Below, one piece after another: positions 1-7,960 of a DNA stretch of 64,000 bases. The first letter of the stretch is position 1; the number at the start of each line of letters is the position of its first letter. The notes under the pieces were generated by a model, which ran no database searches, was not told the DNA's origin, and worked only from the letters and a program-made list of their open reading frames with translations. The DNA comes from Kitasatospora sp. A2-31 (GTDB lineage Bacteria; Actinomycetota; Actinomycetes; Streptomycetales; Streptomycetaceae). Where the stretch lies: contig NZ_JAKNTA010000010.1 in the NCBI RefSeq assembly GCF_022288725.1, forward strand, positions 66,022 through 130,021. Direction: 5' to 3'. Position numbers and translations under genes: made by a program.

Positions 1-45
1 CAGCAGGACGCGGACGGGCCCGCCTGGCGACCCGTGGACGCCTGA
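1..45 (+). CDS. C-terminal tail of an upstream gene (partial)
   Basis: Frame +1 reads 14 codons from the window edge and ends in TGA at 43-45. Codon use fits the high-GC bias. It is probably the 3' end of a gene that begins outside the window, but the fragment is too short to identify and the reading could be chance. Confidence 0.35.
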   Translation, partial: QQDADGPAWRPVDA

Positions 46-278
46 GCGGCGGGTGGACCTCGTCGACCGGGCGACGGCGTCCCAGCCGATCGCCCGGTCC
101 GGCGGGGCTACGGGTCGGTCGGCCCGAGGCGGCGCGGCGTCCGCCGGACAGGGCCTCCCGCGGCGCGTCCGGCCGGGTCCGCCCCGCTCCGCACCCGGCG
201 TTGCGTACGGTCGGTGACGTCGCGGCCGACCTCCGGCCGCCGGGCCGGGCGCCCCACCGCCGAAGGAGACCCGCTGCC

Positions 279-1832
279 GTGCAACGCAAGTGGTGGACAC
301 TCATCGCCGTCTCGGTCGCGACCTTCATGCTGCTGCTCGACATCACCGTGGTCAACGTCGCCCTGCCGTCGATCCGGGAGGACCTCGGCGCGAGCTTCAC
401 CGACCTCCAGTGGGTGTTCGACGCCTACGCGCTCTCCCTCGCCGCCCTGGTGCTGACGGCCGGTTCGCTGGCCGACCGGCTCGGCCGGCGCCGGTCCTTC
501 GCCGCCGGCCTGGTCATCTTCTCCGGCGCGTCGCTGCTCTGCGCACTGGCGCCGAACCCGGTGTTCCTCAACGTCTCCCGCGCGATCCAGGGCGTCGGCG
601 GCGCGGTGATGTTCGCCGTCTCCCTCGCCCTGGTCGCGCAGGAGTTCCCGCCCGGGCGCGAGCGCGGCACCGCGATGGGCATCTACGGGGCGACGATCGG
701 CGTGGCCGTGGCGGTGGGCCCGCTGGTCGGCGGGGCGCTCACCGACTCGCTCGGCTGGGAGTGGATCTTCTACCTCAACCTGCCGATCGGCGCGGCGGCG
801 CTGGTCGTCACCGCCCTCAGGGTGAACGAGAGCCGCGATCCCGCCGCCACCCGGATCGACTGGGCCGGGGTCGCCTCCTTCAGCTGCGCACTCTTCCTGC
901 TCGTACTGGCCCTGGTGCGCGGCAACGCCGAGGGCTGGGGCAGCGCCCTGATCGTCTCGCTGTTCGTGGGCGCGGTCGTTCTGCTGGGCGTCTTCGTGGT
1001 GGTCGAACGCCGCGTCCCCGAGCCGATGCTGCCGCTCGGGCTGTTCCGCCGGCACGCTTTCACCGGGGTGCAGCTGGCCGCGTTCGCCGTCTCCAGTTCG
1101 CTCTTCGCGCTCTTCCTCTATCTGACGCTCTACCTGCAGAACTACCTGGGGCTCTCGCCGTTCGCGGCCGGTGTGCGGTACCTGCCGATCACGGCGCTGA
1201 GCTTCGTCGTGGCGCCCGTCGCCGGCCTCATGCTCTCCCGGGTGCAGGCCCGGCTGATGCTCTGCGCAGGTCTCGTCGCCGTCGGCGCGGGCATGCTGCT
1301 GATGGGCGACATCCAACCCGACGACTCGTGGACCGGCCTGCTGGCGGGCTTCCTGGTCGCCGGCGCGGGCGTCGGCCTGATCAACCCGGTGATCGCCGAC
1401 GTCGCGGTGAGCGTGGTGCCCAAGGAGAACAGCGGCATGGCGGCCGGCATCAACGACACCTTCCGGCAGGTCGGGATCGCGGTCGGCATCGCCGTCTGGG
1501 GGGCGATCTTCGTCGGCCGGGGCGCCGACAGGGTCCGCGAGCTGACGGCGGGTACGCCGCTCGCCGAGGGCGCCCGTCCGCGGGAGCTGATCGAGGCCAC
1601 CTCCTCGGGCAGCCTGCCGCAGGCGCTCGCCGCCCTGCCCGAACCCGCCCGGGACGCCGCGCAGGCCGCCGCCCGGGCCGGGTTCCTGGACGGTCTCAAC
1701 GTCGTGCTGCTGCTCGGCGGCCTGGTGAGCCTGGTCGGCGCGGCGCTCGCGCTCTGGCTCGTCCGGGAGGACGAGATCGACCGGGAGGCGGCGATCGACG
1801 GACAGCCGGCGGTCGAGGGGCGGCCGGCGTAG
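279..1832 (+). CDS. DHA2-type MFS drug efflux transporter
   Basis: This 517-residue integral membrane protein belongs to the 14-TM drug:H+ antiporter branch (EmrB/QacA type) of the major facilitator superfamily and should export small hydrophobic compounds. It opens with the hydrophobic helix containing LLLDITVVNVALPSI, a hallmark of this branch. Motif A follows as GSLADRLGRRRSF near residue 60, and the motif C region GIYGATIGVAVAVGPLVGG lies near residue 135. I chose GTG 279 because GAAGGAG sits about 10 bases upstream and the first helix follows directly; an in-frame start at 201 would add a basic, low-complexity extension. The C-terminus is a charged tail rich in Asp and Glu. No regulator gene is adjacent in the window, so the substrate is unknown. 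Confidence 0.9.
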   Translation: MQRKWWTLIAVSVATFMLLLDITVVNVALPSIREDLGASFTDLQWVFDAYALSLAALVLTAGSLADRLGRRRSFAAGLVIFSGASLLCALAPNPVFLNVSRAIQGVGGAVMFAVSLALVAQEFPPGRERGTAMGIYGATIGVAVAVGPLVGGALTDSLGWEWIFYLNLPIGAAALVVTALRVNESRDPAATRIDWAGVASFSCALFLLVLALVRGNAEGWGSALIVSLFVGAVVLLGVFVVVERRVPEPMLPLGLFRRHAFTGVQLAAFAVSSSLFALFLYLTLYLQNYLGLSPFAAGVRYLPITALSFVVAPVAGLMLSRVQARLMLCAGLVAVGAGMLLMGDIQPDDSWTGLLAGFLVAGAGVGLINPVIADVAVSVVPKENSGMAAGINDTFRQVGIAVGIAVWGAIFVGRGADRVRELTAGTPLAEGARPRELIEATSSGSLPQALAALPEPARDAAQAAARAGFLDGLNVVLLLGGLVSLVGAALALWLVREDEIDREAAIDGQPAVEGRPA

Positions 1833-1902
1833 GCGCGGACGCACCCCCCGCGCCGCACCGGCCGCCCCGCCGACGCACCGGCCGCCCCGCCGACGCGCGC
1901 AC

Positions 1903-2913
1903 TCAGCCCTGGTACTGCGCCACGATCTTGGTGAACTCGTACGGGGACTGCGCGACGCCGCTGCAGGCATCCGCGTCCGTGCCGGAGCCGCAGGCGCGGT
2001 CGCGGTTGACCGCCCAGAACGCGAACCGGGCCAGGTGGTGCTGCTGCGCGTAGCCGAGGATGGTGCGGAAGTCGGCCGTGGTGACCGTCTCGCCGGCCTC
2101 GTCCGTCCTGCCGTTCATGGAGGAGACGCCGATGTGCCGGTAGGCGGCGTCGTCGCTGTAGCCGTAGGCGCTCTTCACCGCGGCCTTCAGGCCGTTGAGG
2201 GCGCTGACCGTGGCCTGGCCCATGCTCCCGCTGTGACCGCCGAAGTCGAACGGCATGACCACCCAGCCGTCGTTCGCCAGACCGGCCGCGGCGCCGCGCT
2301 TGATCAGGTCCTTGCCGTTGGCGTCCGGGCCGGTCGGGGTGGTGCCCAGGGTGACGTAGGTGACGATGCCCGGGTTCCTGCTCTTGACGATCTTCAGGGC
2401 GTCGACCACCCGCTGGCGGACCGTCGCGTCGGCGAACTCGGTGTTCTCGATGTCGATGTCCAGCGCCCTGAGCTTGTAGGCGTCGATCACCTTCTGGTAG
2501 GCGCCGGCCAGCGCGCTCGCGCTGGAGCACTTCTCACCGAGCTTGTTGCCGCTCCAGCCGCCGACGGACACCATGACGTCCCCGCCGGCGGCCCGGATCG
2601 ACGCGATGGCGGCCGCGTCGGAGCCGCCGGTCAGCGGCCGGCTGCCGTCCCACTTCGGGTTGCAGCCGCCGTCGGAGAGGATGAACGCGAGGGTGAACCA
2701 CTTCACCCCGGTCGCCTTCATCACGTCGGTGGGCTTCTGCGGGTTGCCCCAGCCGAGGTACTCGTAGGGCGCGGCGGCCATCCCGGGCACGGCGGCCGCG
2801 GCGGCGGGGGCGGGGAGGGCCGCCGCCTGGACCGGTGCGGCCAGCAGGGCGGCCGGACCGAGGACTGCGGCCAGCAGCGGGGTGGCGAGGCGGGCTACGA
2901 CAGACGTGCGCAT
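1903..2913 (-). CDS. Secreted GH18 chitinase-like hydrolase
   Basis: The gene encodes a 336-residue exported glycoside hydrolase of family 18, which cleaves beta-1,4-N-acetylglucosamine polymers using substrate-assisted catalysis. Residues 1-45 form a Sec-type signal peptide with a basic N-terminus, Leu/Ala core and AQA/APA-like cleavage region. The strand motif SVGGWSG lies at 116-122, and the catalytic DxDxE appears as D152-I-D154-I-E156, with E156 the expected acid/base. The protein is a lone catalytic domain with no carbohydrate-binding module, and Cys residues suggest disulfides outside the cell. The DGxDxDWE signature is relaxed (Ile where Trp is usual), which occurs in bacterial exochitinase and endo-N-acetylglucosaminidase-like members, so exact substrate is uncertain. 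A promoter with ROK-type inverted repeats lies about 100 bases upstream, and a ROK regulator gene is nearby. Confidence 0.85.
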   Translation of the reverse strand: MRTSVVARLATPLLAAVLGPAALLAAPVQAAALPAPAAAAAVPGMAAAPYEYLGWGNPQKPTDVMKATGVKWFTLAFILSDGGCNPKWDGSRPLTGGSDAAAIASIRAAGGDVMVSVGGWSGNKLGEKCSSASALAGAYQKVIDAYKLRALDIDIENTEFADATVRQRVVDALKIVKSRNPGIVTYVTLGTTPTGPDANGKDLIKRGAAAGLANDGWVVMPFDFGGHSGSMGQATVSALNGLKAAVKSAYGYSDDAAYRHIGVSSMNGRTDEAGETVTTADFRTILGYAQQHHLARFAFWAVNRDRACGSGTDADACSGVAQSPYEFTKIVAQYQG

Positions 2914-3010
2914 GTCAACTCACTTTCGCCGATCCGCCACGCGGTGACGGCGGATCAGGGGAGACGGGACGGTACCGCGGTGGACGGCGGCGGCCACCCC
3001 GGACGCCTAC

Positions 3011-3062
3011 AGAATCGGGGCCACGGGCCGCACGGTCAATGACTTTCGTTAGGAAAGTTTCC
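3011..3062 (-). promoter_or_regulatory. Chitinase promoter with ROK-type inverted repeats
   Basis: On the minus strand a -35 TTGACC (3039-3034) is followed after 17 bases by GATTCT (3016-3011). Immediately upstream lie two overlapping inverted repeats: ACTTTC-N5-GAAAGT (3042-3058 on the plus strand) and GGAAA-G-TTTCC (3052-3062). From memory, similar GTTAGGAAAGTTTCC-like palindromes precede secreted CAZyme genes in streptomycetes and are attributed to ROK repressors. The ROK gene at 3650-4861 is the obvious candidate regulator (inference). Confidence 0.55.
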
Positions 3063-3220
3063 CAATCTTCCCATCCGGCACGACTCCTCCACTCCCCCGG
3101 GGCGTCAACGGACCCCACCCCGGGTGCGACAGCTACCGGTGAATCCGCCGCCGCACCCCATGTCAGCCGCCCCGGGCTGAATTCCGGCACTCGCACAGAA
3201 GACTGATCTGTCGTCAGGCG

Positions 3221-3513
3221 GTGACAACTTCGCCACCCGCGGCTCGACGCGCCGCCCCCGCGCCGGCAGCACCCGGTGCGGGCTGCACCGTCTCGGACAC
3301 CGCGACCGTCGGCGACGCCCAGGCCGACCCCGTCCCGGCCGACAACACCGCCACGGCGACCACCACCGTGAACAACGCCCACGGTTGCACGATCATCGCA
3401 CCGCCAACGCGGACACCCTCGCCGGCACCGGCGGCGCCGACACCCTGATCGGCGGCCCCGGCTTCGACAGCTGCACCTCCACCGCCGGCGACACCCTCAT
3501 CAGCTGCCCGTAG
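3221..3513 (+). pseudogene. Remnant of DUF11/RTX-like surface protein
   Basis: Two pieces of one degraded surface-protein gene are visible in different frames. From 3221 the reading contains DTATVGDAQADPVPADNTAT followed by an ATTTV stretch, which resembles the C-terminal strand of DUF11 (NTATVT-type) repeats. From 3403, one frame over, the text ANADTLAGTGGADTLIGGPG then GFDSC is a hemolysin-type GGxGxDxLxGG calcium-binding nonapeptide, ending at TAG 3511. The frameshift falls between about 3380 and 3403, and there is no signal peptide or credible start. A perfect 19-bp terminator follows, as would be expected downstream of a formerly real gene. I read this as the decayed 3' end of a large secreted DUF11 plus RTX protein. 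Confidence 0.6.
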
Positions 3514-3543
3514 CGGCGGCGGAGCACCACCCCGGCGCAGCAC

Positions 3544-3587
3544 AGCGCGGCTGCCCCTCCCCCGGCCCGGGGAGGGGCAGCCGCGCT
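3544..3587. terminator. Perfect 19-bp stem terminator
   Basis: Arms 3544-3562 and 3569-3587 are exact reverse complements around a 6-base loop (CGGCCC). The hairpin sits between the plus-strand pseudogene and the convergent ROK gene, so it can serve both directions. It lacks a U-tract, as is usual in streptomycetes. Confidence 0.8.
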
Positions 3588-3601
3588 CGGTCCACCGGGG
3601 C

Positions 3602-3637
3602 CGCCCGGTCCGCCCGGTCCGCCCGGTCCGCCCGGTT
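3602..3637. repeat. Four tandem 9-bp repeats
   Basis: The unit CGCCCGGTC is repeated at 3602, 3611, 3620 and 3629, the last copy ending in T instead of C. It lies between the terminator and the 3' end of the ROK gene and is non-coding. Confidence 0.8.
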
Positions 3638-3649
3638 CCCGGGGACGGC

Positions 3650-4861
3650 TCAGTTCGCCAGGGCGCTGCGCCGTTCGAAGACCTCGGGGCGGGCGATGTC
3701 CAGCGCGGTCGCGACGGCGCCGAGCAGGACGACCTCCTCGCCCAACTCGCTCGGGGCCAGCCTGGGCCGCAGCGGGGTGAGGCGGTGCAGGGCCCGCTCC
3801 AGCGGCTCCAGCAGGAGGTCCGCGCTGTTGCCGATGCCGCCGCCGAGGACGACCAGGTCCGGGTCCAGGACGGCCGACAGGACCGCGACCGCGTAGGCGA
3901 GCTGTTCGGCGGCCCGCTGCACGGCCCCGGCGGCGCGCGGGTCGCCGCCGCGGGCGGCATCGAAGACCTGCTTGGCCGTCAGCGGGCCGCCCATCCCGAG
4001 TTCCAGCGCGGTGCGGACCACCGCGTCGGCCGCGGCCGTCTGTTCGAGGGTGCCGCCCGGTTCGCCGTCCGGCCGGGCGGGCAGCGGGACGAGGCCGACC
4101 TCGCCCGCCGCGCCGTGGGCGCCGGAGAGCAGTTCGCCGTCCTTGACCACGCCGACGCCGAGGCCGGTGCCGACCAGCAGGTAGGCGAACATCCGGCTGC
4201 CCCGGCCGGCGCCCAGGGTGAACTCGCCGTGCGCGGCGAGGTTGGCGTCGTTGCCGACGGTGATCTCCGTCTCCAGACCGGCCGCGATCCGGTCGAACAG
4301 CCCGCGTCTGCCCCAGCCCGGCAGGTTGGTGGCGTAGCGGACGCCGCGCCGCTGCTCGTCCCAGACCCCGGGGGTGCCGATTACGGCGTGGACGATCTCA
4401 CGGGCGGCCAGGCCCGCTTCGGCGGTGGTCTCCCGGGCGGCGGCGACCACGGCGTCGGCGACGGCGTTGGCCGAGCGGCCCTTGTTGGGGACGTCCCGGC
4501 GGGCGACGATCCGCCCGGTGAGGTCGGCGACCGCCACCCGCAGCCGGGCCCGGCCGATGTCGACCCCGAGCACGTGGCCGGCGGCCGGATCCGGCTCGTA
4601 GAGCACGGCCGTGCGCCCGCGCTCGGGGACGAACCGGCCCGCCTCGCGGACCAGCCCGGCCTGCTCCAGTGCGGCCAGCGCGGCGGAGACGGTGGGCTTG
4701 GAGAGCCCGGTGTCCCGGGCGAGCTGGGCGCGCGAGGACGGACCGCCGGTGCGCAGCAGTTCGAGCAGCAACCACTCGTTGTTGCTGCGCAGCCGCTGCC
4801 GGTTCCACGGCTGCGCCGGTGACGCGCCCGGCGGAACTGCGGTCGGCAGGTGGCGGCTCAT
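3650..4861 (-). CDS. ROK-family transcriptional regulator
   Basis: This 403-residue protein combines an N-terminal winged helix (about residues 25-80, with SSRAQLARDTGLSKPTVSAA) with a C-terminal ROK sugar-kinase-fold domain. The domain shows the phosphate-binding motif VLGVDIGRARLRVAVADL and the sugar-site region SGAHGAAGEVGLVPL. It should act as a DNA-binding repressor responding to a sugar or sugar phosphate, like NagC, XylR or CsnR. The ROK zinc motif (CxCGxxGCxE) is absent: the aligned segment reads PDGEPGGTLEQ with no cysteine, so the fold lacks its structural zinc. ATG 4861 is supported by GGAGGA about 7 bases upstream; a longer frame to 4945 lacks such support. The closest plausible target is the chitinase promoter at 3011-3062 (inference from position and operator type). 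Confidence 0.85.
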   Translation of the reverse strand: MSRHLPTAVPPGASPAQPWNRQRLRSNNEWLLLELLRTGGPSSRAQLARDTGLSKPTVSAALAALEQAGLVREAGRFVPERGRTAVLYEPDPAAGHVLGVDIGRARLRVAVADLTGRIVARRDVPNKGRSANAVADAVVAAARETTAEAGLAAREIVHAVIGTPGVWDEQRRGVRYATNLPGWGRRGLFDRIAAGLETEITVGNDANLAAHGEFTLGAGRGSRMFAYLLVGTGLGVGVVKDGELLSGAHGAAGEVGLVPLPARPDGEPGGTLEQTAAADAVVRTALELGMGGPLTAKQVFDAARGGDPRAAGAVQRAAEQLAYAVAVLSAVLDPDLVVLGGGIGNSADLLLEPLERALHRLTPLRPRLAPSELGEEVVLLGAVATALDIARPEVFERRSALAN

Positions 4862-5011
4862 CGGGTGTCCTCCGGTCTCGGGCGCTGTGCGGGGCGCCCC
4901 CGTCGGCGCCCGCCCTGGGCACCGCCCAGTATGACCGCTTGTCAACCTGGCAGGCGGGTGCGATGGCCCGGGGTGACCGGCCCGCCGCCGTCAGCCGTCA
5001 GCCGTCAGCCG

Positions 5012-5857
5012 TCAGGCAACCCAGGAGCCGGTGAGGTGCTGGACGGCCGAGCCGTCGAGGTCGGCGAGCTTGGTGCCGACGAAGGCGCGGGCGCGGTCGG
5101 AGGTCTGGACGCGGAACGGCGGGCGCTCGGTGGTGAGGGCCTCGACGATCGGCTCGGCGGCCTCCTGCGGGGTCTGCGCCTGACCGAAGGCGGCCAGGGT
5201 GCGGTCGACGTAGGCCTTGAGGGCGGGGGCGTACGGGCCGGCCGCTTCGAGCAGCGCAGGCAGGTCGATGCCCTGGTTGCCGATGAACTCGCTGGACACC
5301 GCGCCCGGTTCGACGACGGCGACGTGGACGCCGACGCTCGCGGCGACCGGGGCGAGCGACTCCATGAATCCCTCGACGGCGAACTTGGCCGCGCAGTAGG
5401 CCTCGTTGAAGGGCTGGCCGATGACGCCGCCGACGCTGGTGACGGTGATCAGCCGGCCGCCGCTCGCCCGCAGGTGGGGCAGCGCCGCCCGGGTCACGTC
5501 GACCACGCCGAAGAAGTTGACCTCCATCGTGGCGCGGACCGGGTCGAGGCCGTCCTGCTCGACGGTGCCGACGTAGCCGGCGCCGGCGTTGTTGACGACG
5601 GCGTCGAGCCGGCCGTAGCGGGCCACCACCGCGTCCAGGCACTCGGCGACGGAGGCGGCGTCGGTGACGTCCAGCCGGGCGACCTCCACCCGCTCGGCGA
5701 CGCCGGCCTCGGCGGCCGCCGCGCGCAGGGCGCCGGCTCGGCCGGTGTCGCGCATGGTGGCGATGACGTGGTGGCCGGCGCGGGCGGCGGCCACGGCGGC
5801 CGCGAGGCCGATGCCGGAGGAGGTGCCGGTGATCAGGACGACACGGGTGGTGGCCAT
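5012..5857 (-). CDS. SDR family NAD(P)-dependent oxidoreductase
   Basis: A 281-residue classical short-chain dehydrogenase. The dinucleotide-binding motif TGTSSGIG lies near residue 10, NNAG near residue 90, the catalytic Ser in VTSVGGVIG near residue 140, and the catalytic YxxxK as YCAAK about 13 residues later. An Arg-Asp pair after the second strand (ATMRDTGR) suggests NADP preference, which is inference. It likely reduces or oxidises a small alcohol or ketone in the cytosol. ATG 5857 fits the domain start; an upstream in-frame ATG at 5917 would translate through the operator repeats and is rejected. It is divergent from the MarR gene at 5968 and shares its palindromic intergenic region, so it is the probable MarR-controlled target. 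Confidence 0.88.
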   Translation of the reverse strand: MATTRVVLITGTSSGIGLAAAVAAARAGHHVIATMRDTGRAGALRAAAAEAGVAERVEVARLDVTDAASVAECLDAVVARYGRLDAVVNNAGAGYVGTVEQDGLDPVRATMEVNFFGVVDVTRAALPHLRASGGRLITVTSVGGVIGQPFNEAYCAAKFAVEGFMESLAPVAASVGVHVAVVEPGAVSSEFIGNQGIDLPALLEAAGPYAPALKAYVDRTLAAFGQAQTPQEAAEPIVEALTTERPPFRVQTSDRARAFVGTKLADLDGSAVQHLTGSWVA

Positions 5858-5886
5858 GGGGGCTCCCGAGGGATGCGAGGGGTTGC

Positions 5887-5942
5887 GTGTGTGCACACAC
5901 ACCATGTGCGTGCACACACACCATAGGCAATGCGTGCACGCA
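5887..5942. promoter_or_regulatory. Three palindromic operators, SDR/MarR intergenic region
   Basis: Three palindromes share a GTGCAC core: GTGTGTGCACACAC (5887-5900, perfect), a 16-mer at 5905-5920 with one mismatched pair, and TGCGTGCACGCA (5931-5942, perfect). Their centres are 19 and 24 bases apart. They fill the gap between the two divergent starts, with TAGAGT at 5955-5960 a possible -10 for the MarR gene. The layout suggests autoregulation plus SDR control by the MarR protein. Confidence 0.7.
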
Positions 5943-5967
5943 CACGCAAACAGGTAGAGTGCTCGGC

Positions 5968-6450
5968 ATGGCGCGCACCGATCTCACCCTGGGCGAGCTG
6001 AGCACCCGCGACCACGCGTTCTACGGCCTGGTCTGGGCGGGCACCACGCTCAGCGCCCTGGTCGACCAGGCCCTCACCAGGGCGCACGACCTCCCGCTGT
6101 CCTGGTTCGAGGTGATGCTCTGGTTGAACGGCCAGGACGAACCGGTGGCCGCCTCCGACCTCGGCGCCAAGACGCTGCTCAGCCGCAGCCAGGTCTCCCG
6201 GGTGGTCGACGCTCTCCGGGCCCGCGGCCTGGTCGAGCGCGCCCCCTCCCCCGTCGACGCCCGCTCGGTGCGGATCGCCCTCACCGCGGACGGCCGCCGG
6301 GCTTTCGCCGAGGCCGACGCCACCCGGCGCGCCGCCCTCGCCGAGGTGTTCGACGACCGGCTCGACGAGGCCGACATCGCCGCCCTGGAGACCGTCTGGG
6401 CCAAGCTCAAGCAGCCTCGCCCCCAGGAGGGACCGGCCGCCAGGGGCTGA
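5968..6450 (+). CDS. MarR-family transcriptional regulator
   Basis: A 160-residue winged-helix dimeric regulator. N-terminal helix (LGELSTRDHAFYGLVWAG) and C-terminal helix form the dimer interface. The recognition region is SDLGAKTLLSRSQVSRVVDA at about 70-90, and the wing is RAPSPVDARSVRIALT with the conserved Asp-Arg pair. MarR proteins usually repress a divergent gene and are released by a phenolic or other small ligand. There is no clear Shine-Dalgarno, and a -10-like TAGAGT lies 7 bases before ATG 5968, so the mRNA may be leaderless (inference). The neighbouring SDR gene and the three palindromes between them support a two-gene detoxification module. Confidence 0.88.
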   Translation: MARTDLTLGELSTRDHAFYGLVWAGTTLSALVDQALTRAHDLPLSWFEVMLWLNGQDEPVAASDLGAKTLLSRSQVSRVVDALRARGLVERAPSPVDARSVRIALTADGRRAFAEADATRRAALAEVFDDRLDEADIAALETVWAKLKQPRPQEGPAARG

Positions 6451-6502
6451 ACCCGCCCACGACCGCCCCACCCATTCGTACCCGTGCCCGCGCCCGCGCC
6501 CG

Positions 6503-6889
6503 CTCTCCAGCGCCGGCCACCTGCCGGCCGCCCTGATCGCCACCGGACGGCCCACCGAACTGCTGCGGATCCCCACCGGTCCGCCGCTCGGCACCGGGCT
6601 CGGCGGCTACGAGCAGACGGCCGTCGACCTGCACGTCGGTGAGACGCTCCTGATGTACACCGACGGGCTGGTGGAGCGGCGCGACGAGGACATCGACGTC
6701 TCCCTCGAACGCCTCGCGGCGCTCCGGCTCCCCGCGGAGGGCGAGCTGGACGATCTGCTCGACGCCGTCCTGCACGCCCTCGCCCCGACGGGCCCGTCCG
6801 CGCCGGGCGCCGAGGACGACATCGCCGTCCTCGCCGCCCGCCCACGCCCCCGCCCGGAGGGCGCACCCCTACGAGGCGCCCTCCGCTGA
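6503..6889 (+). pseudogene. 3' fragment of a SpoIIE/PP2C phosphatase gene
   Basis: From about 6509 one frame encodes SAGHLPAALIATGRPTELL, then PTGPPLGTGLGGYEQT, GETLLMYTDGLVERRDED and AEDDIAVLAARP, ending with TGA at 6887-6889. This is the C-terminal third of a PP2C phosphatase of the SpoIIE/RsbU type: the AGH and YTDGLVE segments plus the terminal DD metal ligands. The catalytic N-terminal metal-binding half (GGD and GD-x-GHG motifs) is missing and the preceding bases are low-complexity C-rich sequence. No start codon with a ribosome site exists; an internal ATG at 6653 would give only a 78-residue tail. I read it as a truncated gene left by a deletion that placed it directly behind the MarR gene. 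Confidence 0.75.
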
Positions 6890-6894
6890 CCGCC

Positions 6895-6922
6895 CGGCCC
6901 CGGGACGGATCGCCCGGGGCCG
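6895..6922. terminator. Hairpin terminator
   Basis: Arms CGGCCCCGGG (6895-6904) and CCCGGGGCCG (6913-6922) pair perfectly over an 8-base loop. The hairpin lies just after the phosphatase remnant and before the end of the convergent ABC permease gene. Confidence 0.65.
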
Positions 6923-6976
6923 ACGTCGGTGCCACCGCTCCGACGGGGTGCCGACCAGCGGGCCTCCGGATGGGCC

Positions 6977-7960
6977 TCAGGCCGCCCGGCGGCGTATCCA
7001 CCAGACCGCCCCGGCGCAGGAGGCGATCCCCACCGCTGCCATCCAGCCCGACTCGACAAGCTGGAACGGCCAGTAGCGCTCGCCCGGCTGGTACACCTGG
7101 TGCACCGAGTAGCCGCCGTCCCGAACCAACCGCTCCAGCTCATCGAACCCGTGGCCGAGTCGGTAGAACTCGTCATCCGTGAGGCGGCGGCCGGACGGGT
7201 CGGCGAACCACGCGCTCCCGATCCAGCGCTGGTCCGCGGCCGGCTCCAGCAAGGAGTGCGCGACCCCCTCCACCGGAGGCAGGTAGTGGAACCGCAGCGC
7301 CTCCCCGGCGTAGGAGGCCACCAGCGAGACCACCAGGCCGACCCCGACCGAGACCACCGTCCGTCGCAGCACGGCGCCCGCCAGCGCCGCGACCCCGAAC
7401 GCGAGCAGCGACCGGCCGACCAGTGAGGGCGCGCTCTGCGCGAAGACGGCCGGGCTGAACCGGCCCCACTGCCGCTCGGCAGGCTCGCTCCACCAGGCCA
7501 GCAGCAGACCGAGCAACGCCGCCCCGATCCCCAGCAGCCCACCGCCCAGAGCCAGTCCGGCCGCCGTCCAGCGGGCCCGGCCGGCCCCCTGGGTCCAGGC
7601 GAACCGGAACGTGCCGTGCTCGAAGTCGCGCGCCAGCAGGGGCCCGCCGGTGAAGGCGCCGAGCGCGCCACCAAGGAGTGGCAGCAGCGCCGCACCCACC
7701 CGGATCGGCGTACCGTACTCGCGCAGGAAGGCCTTCCAGGCCCGGGCGCAGGCCTCGGCACCCGGGTCGCAGCTCGCGGCTCCGGAGTCCTCGAAGCCCG
7801 TGCGGACGTACCACCCGGTGGCCACCAGCAGCACGGCCGTACCGGTGAGCACCCCCAGCAGGGTCAGTAGGGCGGAGCGGTGGCGCAGCCAGGACGCCTG
7901 AAGGACGCCCGCCCGGTACGCGGCGGAGGAAGGGGAGGAAGCGGCGGCAACAGCGCTCAC
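6977..7960 (-). CDS. ABC transporter permease
   Basis: A 327-residue integral membrane protein, the last gene of a GntR-ATPase-permease operon. It has about six hydrophobic segments: LLTLLGVLTGTAVLLVATG near 35, LLPLLGGALGAFTGG near 95, GLALGGGLLGIGAALLGLLL near 135, LLAFGVAALAGAVL, a segment beginning SVGVGLVVSLVASYA, and a C-terminal one. A long extracytoplasmic loop with two cysteines follows the first helix. It resembles ABC-2 type permeases of the YtrC/BcrB kind, which move lipids or peptide antibiotics, though substrate cannot be read from sequence. Its start overlaps the ATPase stop by 4 bases, implying translational coupling and complex formation with that protein. Confidence 0.8.
   Translation of the reverse strand: MSAVAAASSPSSAAYRAGVLQASWLRHRSALLTLLGVLTGTAVLLVATGWYVRTGFEDSGAASCDPGAEACARAWKAFLREYGTPIRVGAALLPLLGGALGAFTGGPLLARDFEHGTFRFAWTQGAGRARWTAAGLALGGGLLGIGAALLGLLLAWWSEPAERQWGRFSPAVFAQSAPSLVGRSLLAFGVAALAGAVLRRTVVSVGVGLVVSLVASYAGEALRFHYLPPVEGVAHSLLEPAADQRWIGSAWFADPSGRRLTDDEFYRLGHGFDELERLVRDGGYSVHQVYQPGERYWPFQLVESGWMAAVGIASCAGAVWWIRRRAA

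Noticed and set aside
108..1970. 620-codon minus-strand ORF opposite the MFS gene
   Set aside because: Its product is Arg/Gly/Gln/Asp low-complexity text, the usual antisense shadow of a GC-rich transporter gene, with no domain or ribosome site.
5887..5967. Upstream in-frame extension of the MarR gene (ATG 5887)
   Set aside because: It would translate straight through the palindromic operators (Cys/His/Thr repeats); the family N-terminus begins at 5968.
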